The notes under the pieces: model-generated
What the model saw: the letters and a program-made list of their open reading frames with translations, nothing else
The model's database searches: none
Told to the model about the DNA's origin: nothing
Position numbers and translations under genes: made by a program
Source: an uncultured Micavibrio sp.
GTDB taxonomy: Bacteria > Pseudomonadota > Alphaproteobacteria > Micavibrionales > UBA1664
Direction of reading: 5' to 3'
Length of the DNA stretch: 25,160 nucleotides
Assembly: GCA_937896295.1 (NCBI GenBank)
Contig: CALBME010000034.1
Span: 1 to 25,160 of the forward strand
Shown: piece by piece, positions 7,854 to 15,423 of the stretch
Position numbering within the stretch: the first letter of the stretch is position 1
How the letters are laid out: the number at the start of each line of letters is the position of its first letter

Positions 7854-7882
7854 TATATAGGCCTAAAACCGTCTGTATGCAA
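7854..7882 (-). promoter_or_regulatory. Probable rimP-nusA-infB operon promoter
   Basis: TTGCAT (7882-7877) and TATATA (7859-7854) are separated by 17 bases on the minus strand, a fair sigma-70 match. The predicted start, near 7848, would give a leader of about 80 bases containing two hairpins before rimP. Confidence 0.5.
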
Positions 7883-7906
7883 GCCTTTTTAAAGGGCTTC
7901 GGGCGC

Positions 7907-9322
7907 TTACGGGGCGCCCGTGCTTAAGGAAATCCACAAGGTCACGAAGCCCACGATCGCCATGGCGAACAAGGGCAGCAGGAAAGGCGCGGTCTGCCGC
8001 GCCCCCAGATGCTTGGAGATCAGGAAGATCTTGGCCAGAAGGCTGCCCAGGATCGCCCCGATGATAGACAGACCGGCGGTCCACGTGCCGACGCCCGTTT
8101 CCTGCATCATATTGGTGGCAACCGACACGGCGGCGGCGGCCGATGACACCATGCCCGACAGGAACGACACGAATATGAACGCCTCCGCCCCCAGGTAATG
8201 GGTCACCATGGACATGATGATGATGAGTATGGCCAGGATGCCCGAGAATTTGGCGATGAACTGCAAGGGCAGGGGACGTTTGGCGAATCGTACCACGCGG
8301 CTCTTTTCATCCGGCAGGCCGGCAAAGACGTAAAAGCTGATCGATGCAAACAGGACCAGCAGCGACATCAGCGGGAAAATGAATGGTGCAAACAGCTCGT
8401 AACCCAGCGCAAGGCGCAGGACGACGATGACGCGCAGAAGCGCGCCGGTGACCGACGATGTATAGCCCAGGAAAATCTCGCGCTGGGTCAGGTTGTTGAC
8501 GTCGATTTCGACGGATGCAGGCGCTATGTCGCCTTTGGGACGGTTTTTCAGCATCATCGATACGGCCGCCAGCGAAGACACCATGCCGGCAAGGAAGGTG
8601 GCGATCATCAGGCCGTATTTGCCTTTGGTATATTTCGTCACGAAATGCGCAACGAAACTCATCAGGCTGACCATCACGACCACCTTCCACAGCGCGGCGA
8701 TCATGACGTAGTGATACGTGACGTTGAAATACCCTGCGTTCATATCGAACAGGGGGATGGGAATGCGCGCGTCCACGGGGATCAGCGGGGTGATGGTCAG
8801 GGCGATGCCGATCAGGATGGCGAAATCGATGATCTCGTGCCGTTCGATCGAATTCGCGAACTGGTAAAAGCGCACCTTCATGCCCAGCACCAGAAGGACC
8901 GAGAACACGATGGTCGCAACGCTCCACAGCGGCGCACCGAAATTCGGCAGGCTCGAAACCAGGAAGGTGAACGGCATGGTCAGAAGCGTGGTCATGCCCA
9001 GCGTCTTTTCATGCGCCCTTAAGTTGCGGATGATGAAGATCGACAGGGTGAACAGGATGACGGTAATGAACGACCCGATCCACGCCAGCGGCACCTCGCG
9101 GTAAAACAGGCTCGAGACATAGGCCAGCGCCGACACCATGATAAAGTCGCGCATGCCCGCCATTTTCCAGTCATCGCGCAGGTTGACGGTCCGTTCGACG
9201 CCGATGGTCACCCCCACGCCGATGGCGAGCAGGAAGTTAAGGAACATCGTAAGGATGGAGGTGGATGTCAGGTCGATCATGTGGCGTCCCAAGGAAAACA
9301 GACGGTTAAGTCTGTCCATCAT
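7907..9322 (-). CDS. MgtC/SapB plus DUF4010 family membrane protein
   Basis: This is an integral membrane protein of 471 residues from the ATG at 9322; a second ATG is at 9319 and a third in-frame one at 9280 precedes the first membrane helix. Roughly 12 hydrophobic segments are visible. The N-terminal part carries the MgtC/SapB-like G-x-x-I-G-x-E-R-T-V-N-L-R motif and G-x-R-D-F. The C-terminal two thirds match the DUF4010 layout, with repeated F-L-x-G-M-V-S-S-x-A-A segments at about 235 and 390 that suggest internal duplication. The transport role is unproven; MgtC relatives are linked to magnesium stress, and DUF4010 proteins are of unknown function. It sits between trmB and rimP, where alphaproteobacteria often have no gene. 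A hairpin (7881-7899) follows the stop but lacks a U tract. Confidence 0.8.
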   Translation of the reverse strand: MMDRLNRLFSLGRHMIDLTSTSILTMFLNFLLAIGVGVTIGVERTVNLRDDWKMAGMRDFIMVSALAYVSSLFYREVPLAWIGSFITVILFTLSIFIIRNLRAHEKTLGMTTLLTMPFTFLVSSLPNFGAPLWSVATIVFSVLLVLGMKVRFYQFANSIERHEIIDFAILIGIALTITPLIPVDARIPIPLFDMNAGYFNVTYHYVMIAALWKVVVMVSLMSFVAHFVTKYTKGKYGLMIATFLAGMVSSLAAVSMMLKNRPKGDIAPASVEIDVNNLTQREIFLGYTSSVTGALLRVIVVLRLALGYELFAPFIFPLMSLLVLFASISFYVFAGLPDEKSRVVRFAKRPLPLQFIAKFSGILAILIIIMSMVTHYLGAEAFIFVSFLSGMVSSAAAAVSVATNMMQETGVGTWTAGLSIIGAILGSLLAKIFLISKHLGARQTAPFLLPLFAMAIVGFVTLWISLSTGAP

Positions 9323-9338
9323 GACGTATTTGCGACCG

Positions 9339-9357
9339 CCTGAAAATGGGCTTCAGG
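9339..9357 (-). other. Small hairpin between secreted-protein gene and MgtC/DUF4010 gene
   Basis: CCTGAA and TTCAGG form a 6-bp stem with a seven-base loop in the 64-base gap. There is no T run after it on the minus strand, so its function is unclear. Confidence 0.35.
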
Positions 9358-9386
9358 ACACCGGGGGAAGGGGGCGGATCAGCCCG

Positions 9387-9773
9387 TTACTGCGTTCCGC
9401 GGTTACGCCATTGTCCGGTTTTGCGGGTATACGTCCCTGTTTTCCCGCTGCTGGTGGAATAACTGCCGCTGGTTTGGCCGTCACCGTACGTACCCGTGAT
9501 ATCGCGGGTCACGCCGTTCGCGCCTGTGACGCTGCGGGTATAGCTTTTGCTGTCTTTATCAACGGTGGTGGTGGCCTCTTTGCTCCAGTTCTTGCCGGAA
9601 GCCGTCGTGCCGCTGGAGGCGCGGGACCGCGTGCCGTCTCCTGCCTTCAGCGTGCTGGTATACGATCCGCCCTTCGACCCCGTGCCGCTATGCGTGCGTT
9701 CCCGTGCCGAAACCTCCGTCGTGATGGAAAAGATGAAAACAAGCGCCGCGACGCCGAGCAGGAAGCGTGACAT
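9387..9773 (-). CDS. Secreted Ser/Thr/Gly-rich repetitive protein
   Basis: This is a 128-residue protein of unknown function. Residues 1-23 are a signal peptide (hydrophobic F-L-L-G-V-A-A-L-V-F core, cleavage near V-S-A). The mature part is almost entirely Ser, Thr, Gly, Lys, Arg and Tyr in loose repeats of the type S/T-Y-T-x-x-x-x-G-x-x-G, including Y-T-R-S-V-T-G-A-N-G-V-T-R. Such periodic patterns occur in small exported beta-rich proteins with 'TGxNG' repeats, whose roles are mostly unknown. There is no cysteine and no catalytic motif. It lies between trmB and the MgtC/DUF4010 gene on the same strand. Confidence 0.65.
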   Translation of the reverse strand: MSRFLLGVAALVFIFSITTEVSARERTHSGTGSKGGSYTSTLKAGDGTRSRASSGTTASGKNWSKEATTTVDKDSKSYTRSVTGANGVTRDITGTYGDGQTSGSYSTSSGKTGTYTRKTGQWRNRGTQ

Positions 9774-9842
9774 GTCTGATCCCTTTTAAAGACAATGAAT
9801 ATCAAGTTTAGAGGGTACAGATTAACGCGGTATTATCGCGCA

Positions 9843-10496
9843 TCAAACTCTTGTAAACGAAAGATATTTCTGGGTTCTGCCCGCTTTCGCGCCTTTACCT
9901 TCATACCGGGTTGTCAGCCAGCCTGGCGGCGGGGTGGTGTCGGCGCGGCCCGTGAAGGACGGGTGCATGGTGGCCTGTTCCAGCATCCATTCGGCCAGAT
10001 CCGCGTGGTCCGTCGTCATCAGCAGTTCGCCGCCCGGTTTCAGGATACGGGCAAGATTGGTCAGCATTTCCTGCTGTATGAAACGCCGTTTGATATGGCG
10101 CTTCTTGTGCCATGGATCGGGGTTCAGCAGGTAAATCCGGGCCAGCGCGGCGTCGGGCAGGGCATCGATCAGCGGCTGTGCGATTTCGTTCCAGATGCGG
10201 ATGTTTTTAAGATCGTCCCCGGCCAGCAGCTTGCACAGATTGGACACGCCGTTGATGAACGGCTCGCACCCGATGAACCCGACTTCGGGTTGGGCGCGGT
10301 GCCACGCGGCAAGCGAGTCGCCATTCCCGAAACCGATTTCCAGCCAGACCTCCTGCGGCGTGAACGGAAAGTTCAGGGCCGTTTTCGGGTCTTTAATCAG
10401 AACCTGGGGCAATACGCTGTCCATGGCGTCCTGGCGCGCGGCCCGGATGGGTCGCGCTTTGCGGCGTCCGAAGAAAAGTTGCTTGGGATGTTCCAA
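9843..10496 (-). CDS. trmB: tRNA (guanine-N7-)-methyltransferase TrmB
   Basis: TrmB forms 7-methylguanosine at position 46 of tRNA using S-adenosylmethionine. The 217-residue protein shows the conserved N-terminal F-G-R-R-K-x-R-P, the SAM-binding E-I-G-F-G-N-G (53-59), the family signature L-N-P-D-P-W-H-K-K-R-H-x-K-R-R (about 124-138) and the late T-x-Y-E-x-K-G. The start is a TTG at 10496: the first in-frame ATG would remove the conserved G-R-R-K motif. The TTG is 5 bases after the metK stop, with AAGG in the end of metK as ribosome site, so translation is probably coupled. metK, just upstream, makes its methyl donor. Confidence 0.94.
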   Translation of the reverse strand: MEHPKQLFFGRRKARPIRAARQDAMDSVLPQVLIKDPKTALNFPFTPQEVWLEIGFGNGDSLAAWHRAQPEVGFIGCEPFINGVSNLCKLLAGDDLKNIRIWNEIAQPLIDALPDAALARIYLLNPDPWHKKRHIKRRFIQQEMLTNLARILKPGGELLMTTDHADLAEWMLEQATMHPSFTGRADTTPPPGWLTTRYEGKGAKAGRTQKYLSFTRV

Positions 10497-10501
10497 AACG
10501 G

Positions 10502-11713
10502 TTACAGCGCCTTTTTAAGAGCGTCCGCGAGGTCGGTTTTTTCCCACGAGAAACTGCCATCCGCTTCCGCCTGACGGCCGAAATGGCCATAGGACGATGT
10601 CTTTTTATAGATCGGACGGTTCAGGTTCAGATGCGTGCGGATCCCGCGCGGCGACAGATCCATGACCTTTTCAATGGCGCGGACCAGTTCCTGTTCGCCG
10701 ACCTGTCCTGTTTCGTGACAGTTCACGTAAACGGACAGAGGTTTCGATACGCCAATGGCATAGGACAGCTGGATGGTGCAGCGATCGGCAAAACCCGCCG
10801 CCACGATGTTCTTGGCCAGGTAACGCGCGGCATATGCGGCCGAACGGTCGACCTTGGTCGGGTCTTTACCCGAAAATGCGCCGCCGCCATGCGGTGCCGC
10901 GCCGCCATAAGTATCGACGATGATCTTGCGTCCGGTCAGGCCGCAGTCGCCCACGGGGCCGCCGATGACGAAACGCCCCGTCGGATTGACGTAGAATTCC
11001 TCTTCGGGGCACATGAACCCCTCGGGCAGGACCTGCTGGACATAGGGGCGCACAATCTCGCGCACGTCCGACTGGCTTAATCCGTCCCTGTGCTGTGTCG
11101 ATACGACGACGGACGTGGCGCGGACCGGTTTGCGGTCGCGGTATTCCAAGCTGATCTGCGATTTGGCGTCCGGGCCCAGAAGGTCCTTGAGCTTGCCGTT
11201 ATGACGGTCTTCCGCCATCAGCCGCAGGATCTTGTGTGAATACAAAATCGGCGCGGGCATCAGTTCTTCGGTTTCGCGCGTGGCGTAACCGAACATGATG
11301 CCCTGGTCGCCGGCGCCTTCATCCTTGGAACCTGCCGCATCCACGCCCACGGCGATGTCGGGGGACTGCCCGATCATCTTGTATTCGATGTTCAGCGTTT
11401 TCCAGTCGAAACCGTCCTGCTCATAGCCGATTTCCTTGACCGCGTTGCGGGCGGTCTCGACGATCATTTCTTTTGTCACCGATGCCGGGGCGCGGAATTC
11501 ACCTGCAATGACCAGCGTATCGGTGCAGGCCAGCGTTTCGCATCCGACGCGGGCTTCCGGGTCGGCCTTGATCATCAGGTCGACGATCGAGTCCGAAACG
11601 CGGTCGCATATTTTGTCCGGGTGGCCTTCGGCGACGGACTCGGATGCGAAGGTATAGTTCTTGAGTTGAGCGGAGACGACCTTGTCGTTCATGATTTTAG
11701 GCTGAGCCATCAT
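10502..11713 (-). CDS. metK: S-adenosylmethionine synthetase
   Basis: MetK makes S-adenosylmethionine from methionine and ATP. The protein is 403 residues from the ATG at 11713. It carries S-E-S-V-A-E-G-H-P-D-K near the start, the signature G-A-G-D-Q-G-I-M-F-G-Y-A at mid-protein, and the phosphate-binding G-G-G-A-F-S-G-K-D-P-T-K-V-D-R-S. In-frame ATGs at 11710 and 11692 are alternatives; the ribosome site is weak (AAAG). The 100-base leader holds a perfect 8-bp inverted repeat whose loop can pair with the bases just after it, directly downstream of the XRE gene's terminator. SAM supply links it to trmB here and to miaB further upstream. Confidence 0.97.
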   Translation of the reverse strand: MMAQPKIMNDKVVSAQLKNYTFASESVAEGHPDKICDRVSDSIVDLMIKADPEARVGCETLACTDTLVIAGEFRAPASVTKEMIVETARNAVKEIGYEQDGFDWKTLNIEYKMIGQSPDIAVGVDAAGSKDEGAGDQGIMFGYATRETEELMPAPILYSHKILRLMAEDRHNGKLKDLLGPDAKSQISLEYRDRKPVRATSVVVSTQHRDGLSQSDVREIVRPYVQQVLPEGFMCPEEEFYVNPTGRFVIGGPVGDCGLTGRKIIVDTYGGAAPHGGGAFSGKDPTKVDRSAAYAARYLAKNIVAAGFADRCTIQLSYAIGVSKPLSVYVNCHETGQVGEQELVRAIEKVMDLSPRGIRTHLNLNRPIYKKTSSYGHFGRQAEADGSFSWEKTDLADALKKAL

Positions 11714-11748
11714 GGTAGATCTTTAATAAAGGTTTCGGATTGAATTCG

Positions 11749-11781
11749 CCTGAATTGACCAGTTTTCAGGACTCTGGTCAA
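11749..11781 (-). promoter_or_regulatory. metK leader inverted repeat with possible pseudoknot
   Basis: On the minus strand TTGACCAG (11781-11774) and CTGGTCAA (11762-11755) are perfect complements around an 11-base spacer. Within the spacer, CCTGAA (11770-11765) complements TTCAGG (11754-11749) immediately after the stem, an H-type pseudoknot layout. If the stem frays to six pairs, two bases remain to cross it, which is tight. Alternatively the first arm is a -35 box (TTGACC) with a poor -10 (TCAATT) 17 bases on, and the repeat is an operator. No T run follows, so it is not a terminator. Confidence 0.5.
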
Positions 11782-11807
11782 GAAAAACCCCCGAAACGCC
11801 GGGGGTT
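11782..11807 (-). terminator. Intrinsic terminator after XRE regulator gene
   Basis: AACCCCC (11807-11801 read on the minus strand) pairs with GGGGGTT (11792-11786) across an eight-base loop and runs into TTTTTC. It starts 7 bases past the XRE stop and separates that gene from metK. Confidence 0.85.
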
Positions 11808-11813
11808 CGTATG

Positions 11814-12296
11814 CTATTTTTTGGACTTCGATGTCTCTTTGGACGACTGCTCGGCCATCTGGCGGACCAGTTTCTGAACGCTCTTGCGCAGGGCTTCGTC
11901 CTTGATCTGGTAATAATACTTCAAAAGCTGCGTGCTCTCTTTTTTCAGAATCGGATCTTCGTCCAGGCTGGTCTGCGCCGTATCCGACACCACCAGGCCC
12001 TTGGGTGTCTTCTCGCCGATATCGCCAAGACCGGCGTAGAAGTAATTGATGGGCACGTTCAGGACTTTTGAAAAATCGATCAGGCGCGCGGCTGAGATCT
12101 TGTTGGTGCCGTGTTCGTATTTCTGGATCTGCTGGAACGTCATGCCAACGGCTTCGCCCAGCGTCTGCTGGGAAAAACCAAGAAAGGTGCGGCGCTGACG
12201 CAGACGCAGACCGAAAATCTTGTCACGGCTGCCTGCGCTTTCTTTTGTTTTGCGGGGGCCTTTTGCCATACGGTCTTTCTTAAGTACTGGAGACAT
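11814..12296 (-). CDS. XRE-family transcriptional regulator (PhrR-like)
   Basis: This is a 160-residue DNA-binding regulator. A Lys-rich N-terminus is followed at about 32-88 by a Cro/C1-type helix-turn-helix: R-L-R-Q-R-R-T-F-L-G-F-S-Q-Q-T-L-G-E-A-V-G-M-T as helix-turn-helix, then Q-Q-I-Q-K-Y-E-x-G-T-N-K-I. After it come the R-L-I-D-F-S-K-V-L-N-V-P-I-N-Y-F-Y segment and a charged C-terminal helix. This type sits between lnt and metK in many alphaproteobacteria; the Sinorhizobium relative PhrR, next to the lnt homologue actA, is induced by acid stress. The start at 12296 has AGGA eight bases upstream; an in-frame ATG at 12269 is less well placed. It has its own promoter-like sequence, a palindrome near its start, and a terminator. 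Its target is unknown. Confidence 0.9.
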   Translation of the reverse strand: MSPVLKKDRMAKGPRKTKESAGSRDKIFGLRLRQRRTFLGFSQQTLGEAVGMTFQQIQKYEHGTNKISAARLIDFSKVLNVPINYFYAGLGDIGEKTPKGLVVSDTAQTSLDEDPILKKESTQLLKYYYQIKDEALRKSVQKLVRQMAEQSSKETSKSKK

Positions 12297-12306
12297 TTAA
12301 CATTCC

Positions 12307-12316
12307 TGAATATTCA
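12307..12316. promoter_or_regulatory. Perfect palindrome upstream of XRE gene, candidate operator
   Basis: TGAATATTCA is a perfect 10-bp palindrome 11 bases before the XRE start codon, just downstream of the predicted transcription start. This position suits autorepression by the regulator; the match is inferred from symmetry only. Confidence 0.35.
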
Positions 12317-12344
12317 AAAAACGAAAGGTAAAAGAAGACTCGGC

Positions 12345-12373
12345 GTCATACAAGTGCATTTAACAATATGCAA
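12345..12373 (-). promoter_or_regulatory. Probable XRE gene promoter
   Basis: TTGCAT (12373-12368) and TATGAC (12350-12345) are 17 bases apart on the minus strand in the 104-base gap after lnt. This gives a leader of about 40 bases. The -10 matches four of six consensus bases. Confidence 0.45.
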
Positions 12374-12400
12374 AGTTGTCGCGTATCCGCTTGGTATTTG

Positions 12401-13984
12401 TCAAATTTGTTTTAGACGCAAGTGCAGGAAAACCGCCACTCCAAGGGCAATCATAAGGAAAAACAAGGACTCGCCGAACATGGCATACAACGTTCCTTTT
12501 TCGATGTAGGTCGGAAGTGCGCTGACCAGATACCCGCGGCGGTGATAATCCAGCGACTGGACAACGCGCCCATACGGGTCGATGACGGCGGAGATGCCGG
12601 TGGTGGCGGACCGTGCCACGGGCTTGCCCTGTTCGACGGCGCGGAACTGCGTCATCGTCAGGTGCTGATAGGGGCCGGCCGTATTGCCGTACCAGCCGTC
12701 ATTGGACGTGTTGACCAGCCATTCGGCGCCCGGACTGGTTGCGTACCACGGGAAAATGGCTTCGAAGCAGATCATGGGTGCGAAGGGGGGCAGTCCGCTG
12801 GAATGCAGAACCTTGGGGCCCGTGCCCCATTTGAAGCCGGCAAACCCGACCAGCGGCGTCAGGCCCAGAGTTTCTTCCAGCGGTACGTATTCACCGAACG
12901 GTACCAGGTGGTGTTTGTCGTACAGGTCGTCGAGGTTCAGCTTATTATCACTGGTGACCGACACCGCCCCGATGCTGTTGTAGTAATTGGGCATGTGCGT
13001 ACCGGTGTCGGAGGCGACCTCGCGCCACAGTCCGCTGACCAGCCTGGTCTGGTACGGGTGCCCGCCCATCAGCGCCAGCAGCGCCTTGGGCGCCTCAGGC
13101 ACGGTCAGCAGCAGGCGCTCGTCCAGTGACGTCTCCGGCCAGACGATGGCCACGGACTTGATTTTGCCTTCTGGGTCTTTAATAGAATCAAGTGCTTGCT
13201 CCGATATATTCACATGCCGCATGAAGTGAGGGAGGGCGGCGTCCGCCTCCCATTTCTCATCGGGTGTCAGGTTGGGCTGAACGATGGCAACGGCAATGTC
13301 ATCCCGGTACGTGGTGGGGTGATATGCCAGCCTTATGGCACCCCAGACATACCCGCCGACAAAGGTCGTAAGAACCACTGCGGCCAGAATGACGACACGC
13401 CGGACCGAAGGGCTGGCCAGCCTGGCCAGGGCGGGAAAACCCATCCACAAAAAGGTCAGGGCGGTCACGAAATAGGCGCCGCCCAGCGATGCCAGCTGCA
13501 TGACTGGGGGAACGTTGCTCCACATATAACCGAACAGGTTCCACGGAAAGCCGGACAGGTTGAACGCGCGGCCGTATTCGGCTGCCGCGATCGTGGTCAG
13601 GATCAGCAAGCCGCGCGCCAAGGTGTTAGGACGGGTGAAACGGCAGGTGACGTACCCGGCCACGAACCAGAGCAGGGACAGAAGAACGGGCAGGCCGAAC
13701 ACCGAAAAAACGATGGCCCACCAGTAATCGGTCAGGTCCAGAAGAAGCGCGTTGGCAATCCACCACAGTCCCATGGTGAAAAACCCGACGCCGTAGAAAA
13801 ACGTACACCAGCCGCCGCGCCACGGGTTGCCCTGGCGTCCGATGATGATGACCGCCATCGACAGCCCAAGGGCCAGCGCCGGCCAGACATGAAAGGGCGG
13901 CATGGCGAAGGCCGAAACAAGGCCCATGAAAAAGCACGACCATTTGGGCCAGCGAAGGGTAAGGGCGTTCAGCTTCTGGATCAT
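12401..13984 (-). CDS. lnt: Apolipoprotein N-acyltransferase
   Basis: Lnt adds the third acyl chain to lipoproteins in the inner membrane. The 527-residue protein has about six hydrophobic helices in residues 1-220, then a periplasmic nitrilase-like domain, and a last membrane helix near the C-terminus. The Glu-Lys-Cys catalytic triad is visible: Glu about 284 in V-W-P-E-T, Lys about 357 in Y-D-K-H-H-L-V-P-F-G-E-Y, and Cys about 406 in M-I-C-F-E-A. N-T-S-N-D-x-W and H-L-x-M-x-x-F-R-A-V-E follow as usual. Its ATG overlaps the ybeX stop in TAATG, so translation is coupled. The ybeX-lnt pairing is conserved from Escherichia coli to alphaproteobacteria. Confidence 0.96.
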   Translation of the reverse strand: MIQKLNALTLRWPKWSCFFMGLVSAFAMPPFHVWPALALGLSMAVIIIGRQGNPWRGGWCTFFYGVGFFTMGLWWIANALLLDLTDYWWAIVFSVFGLPVLLSLLWFVAGYVTCRFTRPNTLARGLLILTTIAAAEYGRAFNLSGFPWNLFGYMWSNVPPVMQLASLGGAYFVTALTFLWMGFPALARLASPSVRRVVILAAVVLTTFVGGYVWGAIRLAYHPTTYRDDIAVAIVQPNLTPDEKWEADAALPHFMRHVNISEQALDSIKDPEGKIKSVAIVWPETSLDERLLLTVPEAPKALLALMGGHPYQTRLVSGLWREVASDTGTHMPNYYNSIGAVSVTSDNKLNLDDLYDKHHLVPFGEYVPLEETLGLTPLVGFAGFKWGTGPKVLHSSGLPPFAPMICFEAIFPWYATSPGAEWLVNTSNDGWYGNTAGPYQHLTMTQFRAVEQGKPVARSATTGISAVIDPYGRVVQSLDYHRRGYLVSALPTYIEKGTLYAMFGESLFFLMIALGVAVFLHLRLKQI

Positions 13985-14943
13985 TAAAGGGCGACCTGCT
14001 CGGGTGCTTTTTCACCGCCATTGACGCGCGGCTGGTTACGGATGCGCAGGCGGTGGATACGGCGCGGGTCGGCGTCCAGGACTTCGAATTCCATGCCGGA
14101 ATCATGCAAAAGCACTTCGCCGCGCGCGGGCACGCGCCCCGCCATGGTCACGACCAGCCCGGCCAGCGTGTCGACGCTGTCCGTTTCGTCCTCGGTCATG
14201 ATGCGGCCGAAACGGCGCTCGAATTCGTCGATCGTCACGCGTCCGTCGGCAACGATGGTGCCGTCGGCCTTTTCCATCAGTTCGCCGTCTTCGCCGGTAT
14301 AATGTTCGTCGTCGATCTCGCCCACGATGGTTTCTACGATGTCGTTGATGGTGACAAGACCGTCAATGCCGCCATATTCATCGACCACCAAAGCCATGTG
14401 ACGGCGCTGCTGGCGCATCATCAGCAACAGGTCCAGAACCGGCATGGCCGGCGAAATCACGGGCACGTCGCGTACCAGTTCGGCTATGTTGATCGGCTCG
14501 CCCGTTGTGGTCTTGGCCAGGATTTCCTTGATGTGAATGGTGCCGATCACGTCATCCAGCGTTTCGCGGTAGACGGGAATGCGGGAAAACTGTTTTTCCG
14601 TCAGAAGCGTCAGCAACTCCTCGACCGGGGTGTCGACTTCGATGGCTGCGATATCCGCGCGCGGCACCATCACGTCGAACACGCGCAGGTCTTTCAGGCG
14701 CAGGACGTTGGAAATAAGAAGCTTCTGGTGAAGGGCCGTTTTTTCGGCGTCGGCGTCCGAATGTTCTTCCGAAATGACGTCGGCAATCGCTTCCTTGAGT
14801 TCGCGGTCGACGCCCGATCCAAACAGGAACTTGGCCATGCGGACAAAGAAGTTACGCTCGCGGGGGGTGTCGCGGCCCTGGCGCAGGGCGGGCAAATGGG
14901 ATGAAGCGGCGCTGTCCGGCGCATCGGGTAAACTGGGGTCCAT
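13984..14943 (-). CDS. ybeX: CBS-domain hemolysin/CorC family protein
   Basis: This 319-residue cytoplasmic protein has an acidic helical N-terminus, two CBS domains (about 85-205, starting L-R-V-F-D-V-M-V-P-R-A-D-I and including Q-F-S-R-I-P-V-Y and L-V-V-D-E-Y-G-G-I-D-G-L-V-T) and a C-terminal CorC_HlyC domain (about 228-305). It lacks the membrane domain of larger hemolysin-like members. E. coli YbeX/CorC was first linked to magnesium and cobalt efflux, and later work connects it to ribosome metabolism. The start at 14943 lies 4 bases from the ybeY stop and its stop overlaps the lnt start. Confidence 0.92.
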   Translation of the reverse strand: MDPSLPDAPDSAASSHLPALRQGRDTPRERNFFVRMAKFLFGSGVDRELKEAIADVISEEHSDADAEKTALHQKLLISNVLRLKDLRVFDVMVPRADIAAIEVDTPVEELLTLLTEKQFSRIPVYRETLDDVIGTIHIKEILAKTTTGEPINIAELVRDVPVISPAMPVLDLLLMMRQQRRHMALVVDEYGGIDGLVTINDIVETIVGEIDDEHYTGEDGELMEKADGTIVADGRVTIDEFERRFGRIMTEDETDSVDTLAGLVVTMAGRVPARGEVLLHDSGMEFEVLDADPRRIHRLRIRNQPRVNGGEKAPEQVAL

Positions 14944-14947
14944 GTCG

Positions 14948-15418
14948 CTAATCTAGTGGGATAGGCGGCCCTTGGTAAGGGTCTTTAATGCCCAAATCCG
15001 CAAGCAATTGGATTTCCAGCGATTCCATGACCTTGGCGTCTTCGTCCGTCATATGGTCATACCCGACCAGGTGCAGGCATCCATGAATCATCAGATGGGT
15101 CAGGTGGTCGTCGAAACTGATGCCCAGATCCTCCGCCTCGCGCGTCAGCGTCTCATGCGCCATGATGACATCGCCAAGGTGAACGACCCCGTTTTCCTCG
15201 TCCCCATCCGGGAAGGACAATACATTGGTCGGCTTGTCCTTGCCGCGCCATTCGCGGTTCAGGACCTGCACCATGGAATCGTCGCTGAACACGAAGTCGA
15301 TATGACCCTTCATATGACCTTCCAGCACGGCTTTCACCCTGCCGGTAATTTTGCGCAGGGCGCGCTCGTCAGGCCATTGCTCGCTTTCGCGGATGATGTC
15401 GCAGGAAATATCGGGCAT
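14948..15418 (-). CDS. ybeY: Endoribonuclease YbeY (16S rRNA maturation)
   Basis: YbeY is a zinc-dependent RNase needed for 16S rRNA 3'-end processing and ribosome quality control. The 156-residue protein has the hallmark H-x-x-x-H-x-x-G-Y-D-H motif with zinc-binding His at about 112, 116 and 122, and the preceding P-T-N-V-L-S-F-P and L-G-D-V-I-M strands. Length is typical. It starts 5 bases after the phoH stop and ends 4 bases before ybeX, as expected for the conserved phoH-ybeY-ybeX-lnt operon. Confidence 0.95.
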   Translation of the reverse strand: MPDISCDIIRESEQWPDERALRKITGRVKAVLEGHMKGHIDFVFSDDSMVQVLNREWRGKDKPTNVLSFPDGDEENGVVHLGDVIMAHETLTREAEDLGISFDDHLTHLMIHGCLHLVGYDHMTDEDAKVMESLEIQLLADLGIKDPYQGPPIPLD

Positions 15419-15423
15419 GGAAA

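Noticed and set aside
8198..9022. 274-codon open frame opposite the MgtC/DUF4010 gene
   Set aside because: Its translation is an extreme mix of His, Asp, Gln and Arg, typical of the reverse complement of membrane-protein codons.
9820..9845. GC-rich imperfect hairpin after trmB as a terminator
   Set aside because: The stem is short with a mismatch and has no T run on the minus strand.
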